From Peristeroidobacter soli (GTDB lineage Bacteria > Pseudomonadota > Gammaproteobacteria > Steroidobacterales > Steroidobacteraceae), in contig NZ_RYEV01000005.1 in assembly GCF_004138485.1 (NCBI RefSeq), positions 792,827 to 856,826 of the forward strand: a stretch of DNA of 64,000 nt, written 5' to 3'. The notes beneath the pieces are model-generated. The model saw nothing but the letters and a program-made list of their open reading frames with translations. It did no database searches and had not been told where the DNA came from. The position numbers and the translations under genes are program-made. Shown here piece by piece: positions 26,397 through 34,861 of this stretch (positions are counted from its first letter, which is position 1; each line of letters opens with the position of its first letter).

Positions 26397-27374
26397 ATGC
26401 GCGTTGCAATCGTGGGAGCGGGTGCGATTGGCACCTGGCTGGGTGTTCGACTGGCGAATGCCGGGCAGGAAGTGAGTGTGCTGGCGAGAGGGGAGACGCT
26501 GGCGGCGGTGAGGCGGCAGGGGTTGCGGCTCGTCATCGGTGGCGGCACGCGCATTGCGACGGTGAATGTCAGTGATCGTGCGGCGGATCTGGGTGAGCAG
26601 GATCTGGTGGTGCTCGCTGTCAAAGGTCAGGCATTGGCCGGTGTGGCGGAGTCGGTTGTGGCTTTGTTGGGGGAAGAGACAACGATTCTGTCGGCGATGA
26701 ATGGTATTCCGTGGTGGTTCTTTCACGGGTTACCTGTGGCTTACGCGGATACCTCGTTACGCTCGGTCGATCCTGATGGACGCGTGACTCACTTGATGCC
26801 GCCAGCGCGAATGTTAGGTGGCGTCGTGCACGCATCGTGCTCAGTGCAGACGCCCGGATGTTCGATTCATAAGAGCGGTAACGGACTCATCATTGGTGAG
26901 CCATCCGGCGGAACGTCAGCACGACTCGACGGCGTTGTCGCCGCGCTTCGCGCCGCGGAGTTCGATGTCACGGTCAGTCCGCAGATTCAGAAGGACATCT
27001 GGTACAAGCTCTGGGGCAACATGACCATGAACCCCATCTCCGCACTCACCTCGGCCACGTGCGATCTGATTCTCGATGATCCGCTCGTCAGCGGTTTCAT
27101 CTTACGGGTCATGGCGGAAGCGGCTGAGATCGGGTCGCGAATCGGCTGTCCCATCGCGGAGAGTGGCGAGGCCCGCATGGCGGTCACTCGCAAGCTCGGC
27201 GCCTTCAAAACATCCATGTTGCAAGATGCAGAGGCCGGTCGCTCGCTCGAGATCGACGCACTGGTCGCAGCGCCTCGCGAGATCGGGCGCATGGCGGGAG
27301 TGGAGACGCCGAATATGGATGCGCTGCATGGATTGATTCGGTTGTTTGCTAACCGCTCAGCACCCGCTCGATAA
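26397..27374 (+). CDS. Ketopantoate reductase family dehydrogenase (PanE-like)
   Basis: About 325 residues. The N-terminal Rossmann fold shows MRVAIVGAGAIGTWLGVRLANAGQEV, and the catalytic region shows KDIWYKLWGNMTMNPISALT, the conserved Lys/Asn motif of the family. PanE reduces 2-dehydropantoate to pantoate with NADPH, but many paralogues act on other 2-oxo acids. No pantothenate genes are nearby. ATG 26397 gives the usual N-terminus; an ATG at 26376 is also in frame. Its 3' end overlaps the antisense HupE remnant by 26 bases. Confidence 0.85.
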   Translation: MRVAIVGAGAIGTWLGVRLANAGQEVSVLARGETLAAVRRQGLRLVIGGGTRIATVNVSDRAADLGEQDLVVLAVKGQALAGVAESVVALLGEETTILSAMNGIPWWFFHGLPVAYADTSLRSVDPDGRVTHLMPPARMLGGVVHASCSVQTPGCSIHKSGNGLIIGEPSGGTSARLDGVVAALRAAEFDVTVSPQIQKDIWYKLWGNMTMNPISALTSATCDLILDDPLVSGFILRVMAEAAEIGSRIGCPIAESGEARMAVTRKLGAFKTSMLQDAEAGRSLEIDALVAAPREIGRMAGVETPNMDALHGLIRLFANRSAPAR

Positions 27375-27560
27375 ACCAGCCCAAGCCCACGGCGATGAGT
27401 GCGCCCGAGAGCACCGAGCTCGCTTTCAGCCCCCATTGACGTTTGAACATCCAGATCGTCAGCGGCAAGCACATCGCGACGATGCTCAGTTGGCCGAGCT
27501 CGACGCCGATGTTGAAGAACAGCAGTGTGCCGACCAGATCATCGCCCAGGCCCCAGTGGC
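27349..27560 (-). pseudogene. C-terminal remnant of a HupE/UreJ gene
   Basis: The minus strand encodes LVGTLLFFNIGVELGQL, then SIVAMCLPLTIWMF and a final hydrophobic helix ending at a TAG (27351-27349). This closely matches the C-terminus of the intact HupE-like protein at 6102-7208 (TLLGFNLGVELGQLAIVAVFLPI). The frame runs into a TGA at 27585-27583 with no start codon, and the rest of the gene is missing. It is the tail of a deleted gene, now under the panE-like end and the S10 peptidase promoter. Confidence 0.7.
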
Positions 27561-27579
27561 GTGAACGTTTGTCCGCAAC

Positions 27580-27608
27580 TCGTCATGCAGGTGTGCGCGC
27601 CCTATACT
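27580..27608 (+). promoter_or_regulatory. Candidate sigma-70 promoter of the S10 peptidase
   Basis: TCGTCA (27580-27585) and TATACT (27603-27608) are 17 bases apart. Transcription would begin near 27615, 27 bases before the start codon. Confidence 0.45.
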
Positions 27609-27641
27609 TGCCGCCCCTGAATTCGACAGGTAGACCGCACG

Positions 27642-29198
27642 ATGAAAAATCATGGCGTGATCGCCGCGCTGGCTGCATTGATCTGGTTCACGGCGCCCGT
27701 TGTATCCAACGCCGCCGAGCCAACGCCGCCGGCGGAGCAGGAAAAGAAGGCCGAGGACAAGCAGGAGAAGCCGAAGCCCGAACCGAAGCTGTGGACGTCG
27801 CGTCATCAGATTCGCATCGGCGGCAAAGCCATCGATTACGAAGCAACCACCGGCACGCTGTTGATGAAGGACGAGAAGGATGAGCCGATCGCGCTGTTCG
27901 GCTTCACGGCCTACGTTCGTCAGGGGCAGGACGCACGCACGCGTCCCATCGTGTTTGCATACAATGGCGGTCCAGGCTCAGCCTCGGCTTGGTTGCACAT
28001 GGGCATTCTCGGTCCGCGTCGCGCCGTGCTCGAAGACCTCAGCAGCAACACGCGCGGTCCCTTCAAAGTCGTCGACAACGAATTCAGCTTCCTCGATCGC
28101 GCCGACCTGGTGTTGATCGATCCGGTCGGCACCGGCTTCTCGCGCGCCGTCGGCAAGGCCGAGGGCAAGCAGTTCTGGGGCGTGGACAACGACATCAAGT
28201 CGGTCTCCGACTTCATCGTGCGTTACCTCGGTGAGTACCGCCGGTGGGCGAGTCCCAAGTTCGTACTCGGTGAGAGCTACGGTGGCATCCGCACCGGTGG
28301 CGTCACGTACGACTTGCTGACCCGTCACAACGTGGCGTTGAACGGCATCATTCTGGTGTCGCCGTATCTGGACTTCGTGAGTGGCACCGCCGGTTTGAAC
28401 ACCGACGCGGGCGATGCCAACTTCCTGTCGACGTATGCGTCGACCGCCTGGTATCACAAGGTGCTCAACCCGCAGCCGCCTGAACTGCAGCCGTTCTTGC
28501 GAGAAGTGGAGCAGTGGATCGAAGCCGTGTATCTGCCGGTGCTCTACAAGGGGGCGCGTGCGACGGCCGAGGAGCGGCAAAGAGCGCTCGAGGGTCTGGC
28601 TCGCTACACCGGCGTCAGCGCCGCCTACTGGGACGCGGCCAATCTGCGCATGGACGAAAATCATTTCCTGCAAGAATTGATGCGCGCCCAGGGCAAGACG
28701 ATCGGACGCATCGACTCGCGCTTCGCCGGCGGCATGCCGAGCCGGATTTCCGAAGCCACCGCATTCGATCCTTATGCAAGCGCCGTCGCTCCAGCAGTCG
28801 TCGCGACCTACAACGCCTACGTGCGCGATGAGCTCAACGTGGTTTCGGATCAGAAGTACGAGCTGTCGGCGGGGCTGTACAAGGATTGGGACGTGAGCCA
28901 CGTGCAGCCGGATACGAACGGCCAGAAGGTGCCGTATGCCAACGTGCTGCCCGATATTTCCTATGCGATGACCATGAATCCGAAGATGAAAGTACTGGTG
29001 CAGTCGGGCTACTTCGACCTGGCGTGCCCGTACGGCACCGTGAAGCACGCGATCGATCATCTCAACATCACGCCGGAGTTGCGGCGTAACGTGCATATCG
29101 AGTTCTACGAAGCCGGCCACATGATGTATGTGCACCCCGGCTCGATGGCCAGGTTCAGCGAGCACATCAAGACTTTCATCGACCAGAACGCGAAGTAA
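27642..29198 (+). CDS. S10 family serine carboxypeptidase-like protein, exported
   Basis: A 518-residue protein with a signal peptide (VIAALAALIWFTAPVVSNAA) and then a Lys/Glu/Pro-rich linker. The S10 fold is marked by FAYNGGPGSASAWLHMG (oxyanion region), GESYGG with nucleophile Ser212, Asp459 in SGYFDLACPYG and His493 in YEAGHMMYVHP, a complete triad. S10 enzymes remove C-terminal residues at acidic pH and are less common in bacteria than in eukaryotes. With the following M20 enzyme it suggests periplasmic peptide breakdown. Substrate unknown. Confidence 0.9.
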   Translation: MKNHGVIAALAALIWFTAPVVSNAAEPTPPAEQEKKAEDKQEKPKPEPKLWTSRHQIRIGGKAIDYEATTGTLLMKDEKDEPIALFGFTAYVRQGQDARTRPIVFAYNGGPGSASAWLHMGILGPRRAVLEDLSSNTRGPFKVVDNEFSFLDRADLVLIDPVGTGFSRAVGKAEGKQFWGVDNDIKSVSDFIVRYLGEYRRWASPKFVLGESYGGIRTGGVTYDLLTRHNVALNGIILVSPYLDFVSGTAGLNTDAGDANFLSTYASTAWYHKVLNPQPPELQPFLREVEQWIEAVYLPVLYKGARATAEERQRALEGLARYTGVSAAYWDAANLRMDENHFLQELMRAQGKTIGRIDSRFAGGMPSRISEATAFDPYASAVAPAVVATYNAYVRDELNVVSDQKYELSAGLYKDWDVSHVQPDTNGQKVPYANVLPDISYAMTMNPKMKVLVQSGYFDLACPYGTVKHAIDHLNITPELRRNVHIEFYEAGHMMYVHPGSMARFSEHIKTFIDQNAK

Positions 29199-29350
29199 CG
29201 GCGTCGAGGTCCGGGCACAAGCTCAACACCACGCTGTTGCTTCGCTATGTCGGCCGCAAGAGAGATCTTCCAGCCGGCCGCCTGAACGTGCAAAGCTTTT
29301 GTGGCGCGCTCCGATACATTACTGTCGGGGCGTTTCACAGGAGATTGCAC

Positions 29351-30973
29351 GTGATTAAAAAGAGTCCTGGAATCCTGGGCACGGTATTGGCCGCCTGCGC
29401 GTTGCAGGCCGCGCCGCCGGCCGCATTCGCGGAGGCGGCACCTGAACTGAAGAAGGCGACGCTCGCCGGCGTCGACAAACGGGCCAAGCTGGTGCAGGAG
29501 ATGGTGGACTCCATCTACAGCTTCGCCGAGCCGGGCTTCCAGGAATTCCGGACGTCGGAATACATCACCGGCATTCTCGAAAAGAACGGCTTCACCATCG
29601 AGCGGGGCGTCGCTGGCATTCCCACGGCGTGGACGGCGAAGTGGGGCAGTTCGGGGCCGTTGATCGCGCTGGGCAGCGACATCGACGCGTTGCTCGGCCT
29701 GTCGCAGCTGCCGGGTTCGCCGACCATCAAGGCGCAGGTCACCGGCGCGCCAGGGCATGGCGAGGGGCACAACTCCGGCATGCCGGCTATCGTCGCGGCC
29801 GCTCTGTCGGTCAAGGAAGTGATGGAGAAGAACAAGATCCAGGGCCGCCTGATGATCTGGCCGGGCGTTGCCGAAGAGCTGCTGGGCTCCAAGGCTTTCT
29901 ATGTGCGCGCCGGGCTGTTCAAGGACGTCGATGCGTCCATCTTCACTCATGTCAGCAAGGATCTGAGCACGTCATGGGGACCGGCCGGCAACAACGGCAT
30001 GGTGTCGGTCGAATACACCTTCCTCGGCAAGACGGCCCACTCGGCGGGCTCGCCCTGGTCCGGTCGCAGCGCGCTCGACGGCGTCGAGCTCATGAACATC
30101 GCATGGAATATGCGACGCGAGCATCTGCCGCTCACGCAACGCTCGCACTACGTGATCACGAACGGCGGCGGTCAGCCGAATGTCGTGCCTGGTGAGAGCA
30201 CGGTCTGGTATTACTTCCGCGATCAGACGTTCCCGGCCATTCGAGATCTGTACGAGATCGGTAACACCATCTCGCAGGCGGCCGCGCAGGCCACTGGCAC
30301 TACGGTGAGCCGCCGCCTGCTCGGCTATGCAGCGCCGAATTTCGGTAACAAGCCGCTGGCGGAAGCGGCGTACGAGAACATGAAAGCCATAGGCATGCCG
30401 CAATGGAGCGACGACGACCAGGCATTTGCGAGAGCCGTGCAAGAGGCGAACGGCTTCAAAGTCGAGAAGCTCGCGAGCGAGGTGGCGGCGCTGACCACGC
30501 CTGAGACCCGTGATAACGGTACGCGCGGCGGCTCCGATGATATTGGCGACATCATGTGGACGGTGCCGACGATCACGATCCGTTTTCCGTCGAATATTCC
30601 CAACGTCATCGGTCACAACGTCACCTCGGCCATGGCGATGGCCACGCCGATCGCGCACAAGGGCGCGGTGACGGGGGCAAAGGCGGTCGCGCTCACTGTG
30701 ATGGATATGGTGACGACGCCGGCACTGCTGGCCAGCGCCAAGGACTATTTCCACAACGAACAGCTCAAGGATACGAAGTACGACCCGGTGCTGACGGCCG
30801 AGGATCGGCCGGCCATTCATCTCAACAAGGAGTTGATGGACCGGCTGCGGCCGCAGATGACCCAGTACTACTACAACCCGAAGAAATACAGCAGCTACCT
30901 GCAGCAGCTCGGCATTGCCTATCCGGCCGCCGCGACAGCACCGGCGACGCCGTCGGGCGCGGCTCCTCGATAG
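29351..30973 (+). CDS. M20 family amidohydrolase/peptidase (AbgB-like), exported
   Basis: About 540 residues. A signal peptide (GTVLAACALQAAPPAAFA) precedes an M20D-like catalytic domain. Visible signatures are GSDIDALLGLSQLPG, GHGEGHNSG, the acidic PGVAEELLGSK and a late HNVTSAMAMATP segment. The cysteine usual in GHGCGHN of AbgB-type enzymes is glutamate here. M20D enzymes hydrolyse N-acyl amino acids such as p-aminobenzoyl-glutamate. The GTG at 29351 has AGGAG eight bases upstream; the frame is open further upstream but without export features. It follows the S10 gene by 152 bases. Confidence 0.85.
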   Translation: MIKKSPGILGTVLAACALQAAPPAAFAEAAPELKKATLAGVDKRAKLVQEMVDSIYSFAEPGFQEFRTSEYITGILEKNGFTIERGVAGIPTAWTAKWGSSGPLIALGSDIDALLGLSQLPGSPTIKAQVTGAPGHGEGHNSGMPAIVAAALSVKEVMEKNKIQGRLMIWPGVAEELLGSKAFYVRAGLFKDVDASIFTHVSKDLSTSWGPAGNNGMVSVEYTFLGKTAHSAGSPWSGRSALDGVELMNIAWNMRREHLPLTQRSHYVITNGGGQPNVVPGESTVWYYFRDQTFPAIRDLYEIGNTISQAAAQATGTTVSRRLLGYAAPNFGNKPLAEAAYENMKAIGMPQWSDDDQAFARAVQEANGFKVEKLASEVAALTTPETRDNGTRGGSDDIGDIMWTVPTITIRFPSNIPNVIGHNVTSAMAMATPIAHKGAVTGAKAVALTVMDMVTTPALLASAKDYFHNEQLKDTKYDPVLTAEDRPAIHLNKELMDRLRPQMTQYYYNPKKYSSYLQQLGIAYPAAATAPATPSGAAPR

Positions 30974-31042
30974 CGGGTCCGAAAGCCTCGGAGTGGGCGC
31001 GTCGTTTAAACTCGTCGCGCCCGTTTTGACAGGGATGGATGC

Positions 31043-31456
31043 ATGAGTTTCGTGAAAGTCATGTGGATGGAGCATTCGGAGCCCGGCGACAACAGCGACA
31101 TCGAGATCCAGGAGCCGTCCATCGCACAGATCGAGGAGGCGATCGCGGGCATGAATGGCTTCAGCTGCTCCTACGTCATGCTGTTTCCCAGCGACGAGAC
31201 CTCCGAGATCTATCTGGCGATTGCCGGCGGCACGCAGGGCTACTACTTCGTCTCGCATTGGGACGGTGTGGCAGGCGTGGAGATCGAACTGGCCAATCCC
31301 CGTGAGACCTCGCAGGACTACGTCGACGTCGAGCTCGGTCAGATCTCCAGGCGCAAGGCTTGTCAGCTGGTCGATCGGGACACGGCGCAGCGAGTGGCGA
31401 GGATCTTTGCGGAGACCGGGAAGCTCGCGGCGGAGTTGCCGTGGAAGCAGGCGTAG
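31043..31456 (+). CDS. Possible Imm1-family immunity protein
   Basis: A 137-residue acidic protein without signal or membrane segments. The order of elements (an N-terminal IAQIEEAIAGMN helix, a central YLAIAGGTQGYYFVSHWDG strand pair, an IELANP strand and a C-terminal helix DTAQRVARIFAETGKL) resembles Imm1 proteins, which neutralise toxins of contact-dependent or type VI systems. No polymorphic toxin is nearby, so it would be an orphan. The family call is tentative. The 70 bases before it show no clear operon link. Confidence 0.45.
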   Translation: MSFVKVMWMEHSEPGDNSDIEIQEPSIAQIEEAIAGMNGFSCSYVMLFPSDETSEIYLAIAGGTQGYYFVSHWDGVAGVEIELANPRETSQDYVDVELGQISRRKACQLVDRDTAQRVARIFAETGKLAAELPWKQA

Positions 31457-31461
31457 TGGCG

Positions 31462-34179
31462 CTAGCGGAATTCGTGAGTCACTTTGACGAACGTGAACCG
31501 CTGGCGCAGGTCGCCCTGAGACATGTCGTAGCCGGCGGACTGGCCGACTTCGGCGAACCGCGCCGGCTCGTCAAAGACATTCTCCACGCCCAAGGTGAGC
31601 CTCGACCCGCGTAGTCCGAGGAACCGGTCGAAGAGATGCTCGAGATCGACGGCGACCTTGAGATCGACCAGCGTCTGCGCCGGAATCATGCGACCGGTAG
31701 GCTCGATATACACATCTTCGTAGGCAGGCACGTGCCTGAGCGTGGTTGCGACTGTTCCGAACGGGCGTTGCAGTTCAATCGAGGCAACGGCGCGCCATCG
31801 AGGAATGGTGCCGTAGGGATTGGCGATGCCGGCCCGGTCCTGCTGCGGCAATCCAGGCAACTCGGCGCTCGAGTATTTGTCGACGACGGTGATAGCGAGA
31901 TTCGTTGTCACGTTGCCGAGCGACGTATCGGCGTCCAGCGATGCTTGCAGGTCTACGCCGTGGGTCTCGAGTCGGCCGCCATTGATTCGCGTGATGTCGA
32001 TGCGTCGTAACGGCCCGGGCCGCCCGATGGCCTGGTCGGCTTCAGTCGTGCTGCTGCGGATGATCTGATCCGAATAGATATTTTCGTGGGCCAGCAGGAA
32101 AGACAGAGAGGGCACGGTGATGCGATCATCGAGCCGGATCCGCCAATACTTTGCTCCCAGTTTCCTCAACCAGCGCGCCTCGGGCAGCCACGAGAATCCG
32201 GCCGTGAAGGTGTGCGCTGTCACAGGTTCGAGCCTGGCTGGGCTGCCAACGAGGACGTCCACGACGCTTGCCTCTTGCCGCGCCGGGTCGAAAACGCCCG
32301 TCTGGAAAAGCCAGGCGGGTTGCGACAGGTTTGCCAGCGACGCTGCCCGCACGCTCTTGCCGCTCGCAGCGCGTACTTTGAATGAATCGAGCGGCTGCCA
32401 CTCCAGGGCGAGTTGCGAGCTCAGCAAATCACCGACGTCGCTGACCCGATCGATTCGTGAGCCGGCGCTGAGCGTCGTCGAAGCAGTCAGTGGTATGCCG
32501 AGCTGAGCGAATGCCGATGCCACCTGCCGTTGTAGCGGTGCCGAAGTGCTCATGGCCGAGTGGGTGTGTTCCCATTCACCGCCGAGCAAGGTCGAGATCC
32601 GGCGCGGGCCGATGCCGAGCTCGCCGCGCAGGGTGCCGGTGAGTGTGGTGGTGTCGGACTGAAAATAGGTACTGCCGGGCGAGTCGCGGATCTGCTCGAG
32701 CAGCCTTTGATCCCAAGGGGATGCAGGATCGAACACGTTGAGGGCGCGACTGGGATCGCTCTGGGCCAGGGCTTCGTCGAGGCGTTGCTGATCCAGATCG
32801 TTGGATGAAACAACCCTGGCGTTCTCCTGCGTGTTGGCCGCGGCGAACTCCCAATGCCACGACGGCCGGTCGCCTTTGATACCGACGACCGAGCGTACCA
32901 GTGTGGTTTGAGTGTCGCGTCGTCGGGGGCCCACTTCCGGCAGGAGGCGAGAGACCAGCACCTCGGTATCGAAGGGATTGTAAGGGTTGGACGCGGGCAC
33001 GACTTGTGACACCACAGGTGGGCTGAACTGCTGCCGCACCTGCCGGTCCGTGAGCAGAAGTTCGCCAAACGCCGTCAGACGCTCGGCGAGCTGGAGGTTG
33101 CTCGAAGCGACCACACTGTTGCGTCTCACCGAGGGCAGCACGGAGTAGTAGCTATTCACGCTTGCTCTGTCGATGCGATAGTCGCTGCCGCCGAAACGCC
33201 GATAGTCCTGATTACGCCAGCGATCACGCGCTGCTCCTAGTAAGGGGGCGCGATCGAAATGCTCCAACACGATGCTGCTCGTGAGGCGCCGCCCGCCGAG
33301 GCCTGCAGCGAACCCGACGAGACGTTCGGTGGCTCCTCCGTCAGAGCCGCCATACTGGATCTCCACAGTGGGTTTCGCGATTTGCTTCCTCAGTTCGAGA
33401 TTCACCAAGCCGCCGGCCGCGGACGGTCCGAACTCCACGGCTGTTGGCTCGAGTTCGACACTCATGCCCGCGATCGCCCCGATCGGTAGCAGGGACAGGT
33501 CGAAGCTGCCAGCGCTTTCACCTACCGTCGGCGGCACGCGCCGGCCGTTGAGAGTGACGACGGTGGCATCGAAGCCGAGTCCGCGAAGCTCGGCGAACTG
33601 AGCGCCATTGGCACGGCGGTTCATCGGAAACGGTTGCTGGCTCAGGTTGATCAACAGACTGCCGGTCTGTGACGGGCTCCGCTTCTCGATGTCTTCTCTA
33701 TCGAATGTGATCTCGGCGGAGGAGCTCGATGGCACTTTTCGAAAGTGCCGTTTCGCGGATACGACCACCGTCGGTTCGGGGGCGGTCTCGGCTCGAAAGG
33801 TCGGCGGTCCTCGCCGGGCCGGCGCTCTGGCTCTCTCATCGACTGGCCTGGGAGCGGTCAAGATGATGAAGGCATCATCCTGCATGGTAAAGCCGAGCGG
33901 GGTGGAGCGCAGCAGTGCTTTTAGTGCCTCCTCCGCGGTATAGCTGCCCATGACCGGACCGAGCTCGAACGGCGGCTCATCGATACTGATGACGCGTCGG
34001 CCGGTCTGACGTTTGAAAGCTTTCAACGCATCGATCGCCGGCTGACGGGGAATATTCAGCCGATAGGTGGCGCTCGTCGTGGCGGCAGCAGCCAATGGGC
34101 CGCGCGCCCCGGCCAATGCGGCGATCCATACAAACAATGATAGTGCTCCAGCGAATATGGAGCGCGCAGAGTTCCCCAC
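31462..34179 (-). CDS. TonB-dependent transducer with STN signalling domain (FecA-like)
   Basis: About 905 residues if started at GTG 34179. A signal peptide (IFAGALSLFVWIAALAGARGPLAAA) precedes an STN domain (YRLNIPRQPAIDALKAFKRQTGRRVISID through LLRSTPLGFTMQDDAFIILTA). A Pro-rich linker, a plug (IEKRSPSQTGSLLINLSQQPFPMNRRANGAQFAELRGLGFDATVVTLNGRR) and a barrel ending in FVKVTHEFR follow. STN domains contact a FecR-type anti-sigma protein to report ligand binding. Longer in-frame starts overlap the divergent sigma gene. The divergent sigma/FecR pair completes the system. Confidence 0.88.
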   Translation of the reverse strand: MGNSARSIFAGALSLFVWIAALAGARGPLAAAATTSATYRLNIPRQPAIDALKAFKRQTGRRVISIDEPPFELGPVMGSYTAEEALKALLRSTPLGFTMQDDAFIILTAPRPVDERARAPARRGPPTFRAETAPEPTVVVSAKRHFRKVPSSSSAEITFDREDIEKRSPSQTGSLLINLSQQPFPMNRRANGAQFAELRGLGFDATVVTLNGRRVPPTVGESAGSFDLSLLPIGAIAGMSVELEPTAVEFGPSAAGGLVNLELRKQIAKPTVEIQYGGSDGGATERLVGFAAGLGGRRLTSSIVLEHFDRAPLLGAARDRWRNQDYRRFGGSDYRIDRASVNSYYSVLPSVRRNSVVASSNLQLAERLTAFGELLLTDRQVRQQFSPPVVSQVVPASNPYNPFDTEVLVSRLLPEVGPRRRDTQTTLVRSVVGIKGDRPSWHWEFAAANTQENARVVSSNDLDQQRLDEALAQSDPSRALNVFDPASPWDQRLLEQIRDSPGSTYFQSDTTTLTGTLRGELGIGPRRISTLLGGEWEHTHSAMSTSAPLQRQVASAFAQLGIPLTASTTLSAGSRIDRVSDVGDLLSSQLALEWQPLDSFKVRAASGKSVRAASLANLSQPAWLFQTGVFDPARQEASVVDVLVGSPARLEPVTAHTFTAGFSWLPEARWLRKLGAKYWRIRLDDRITVPSLSFLLAHENIYSDQIIRSSTTEADQAIGRPGPLRRIDITRINGGRLETHGVDLQASLDADTSLGNVTTNLAITVVDKYSSAELPGLPQQDRAGIANPYGTIPRWRAVASIELQRPFGTVATTLRHVPAYEDVYIEPTGRMIPAQTLVDLKVAVDLEHLFDRFLGLRGSRLTLGVENVFDEPARFAEVGQSAGYDMSQGDLRQRFTFVKVTHEFR

Positions 34180-34233
34180 GTACCTAGAGATCGGACAAGC
34201 AACTCCCTGTGCCCTGTGGGCAACGGCAATTTC

Positions 34234-34263
34234 CGGGTGACGTCGATTTTTGCGGGTCACCCG
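34234..34263. promoter_or_regulatory. Perfect inverted repeat in the transducer/sigma intergenic region
   Basis: CGGGTGAC (34234-34241) pairs perfectly with GTCACCCG (34256-34263) across 14 bases that include TTTTT. It sits midway between the divergent genes and could be a regulator site for one or both promoters. No binding family is obvious. Confidence 0.45.
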
Positions 34264-34309
34264 CTTTCTCGCGCCAGTCGTACGCAGGAGACCTACGAAC
34301 GAGGCGTGC

Positions 34310-34861
34310 ATGGCCGCCATAAAAACCACGAAGCCGGGAGCACCGGCGACAACCGAACAGTCGCCGAGCGCCGGTCGACTGCACGACGCCTATCGGGCGA
34401 GTCGGCAGCGCTTGATGAATCTGGTACGACGCCACGGCGCTTCGAAAGAGGACAGTGAAGATGTCGCTCAGGCCGTTGCGATGAAAACGCTGCGTCGTGA
34501 GCGGACCGAGCCCGTTGCGAATATCAAAGGGTACTTGTACGTCGCGGCCAGGAACGCCGCCAGGGACCTGCACACGGAGCGCTCCTGGGAGTCGGGCGGA
34601 CGCACAGACTTGCTCAGCGTGTGTGCGACGGTCGCGCAGTCGGCGGAAGACACGGTTACGACGCATGATCTGTTGGTCAAAGCGCTCGAGCAGCTTCCTC
34701 CGGAACAGATGCAGGCGCTGTGTCTGGCGAAGATCGATGGACTCACCCATCAGCAGATCGCCACGGAGATGAACATCTCCCCACGTCGGGTGCGGACCTT
34801 ACTCGCCAAGGCGCTCGATCATTGCGTCGAAGTCTGCCGCGCGGCGGGCGGTGCCTCGTGA
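34310..34861 (+). CDS. ECF sigma factor (FecI-like)
   Basis: About 183 residues. Region 2 reads LHDAYRASRQRLMNLVRRHGASKEDSEDVAQAVAMKTLRRE, and region 4 reads LEQLPPEQMQALCLAKIDGLTHQQIATEMNISPRRVRTLLAKALDHC. Spacing matches iron-type FecI sigma factors. ATG 34310 has GAGG five bases upstream; the frame extends to 34250 but the added residues look non-coding. It overlaps the FecR start (GTGA). It is expected to direct transcription of the divergent TonB transducer upon signalling. Confidence 0.92.
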   Translation: MAAIKTTKPGAPATTEQSPSAGRLHDAYRASRQRLMNLVRRHGASKEDSEDVAQAVAMKTLRRERTEPVANIKGYLYVAARNAARDLHTERSWESGGRTDLLSVCATVAQSAEDTVTTHDLLVKALEQLPPEQMQALCLAKIDGLTHQQIATEMNISPRRVRTLLAKALDHCVEVCRAAGGAS

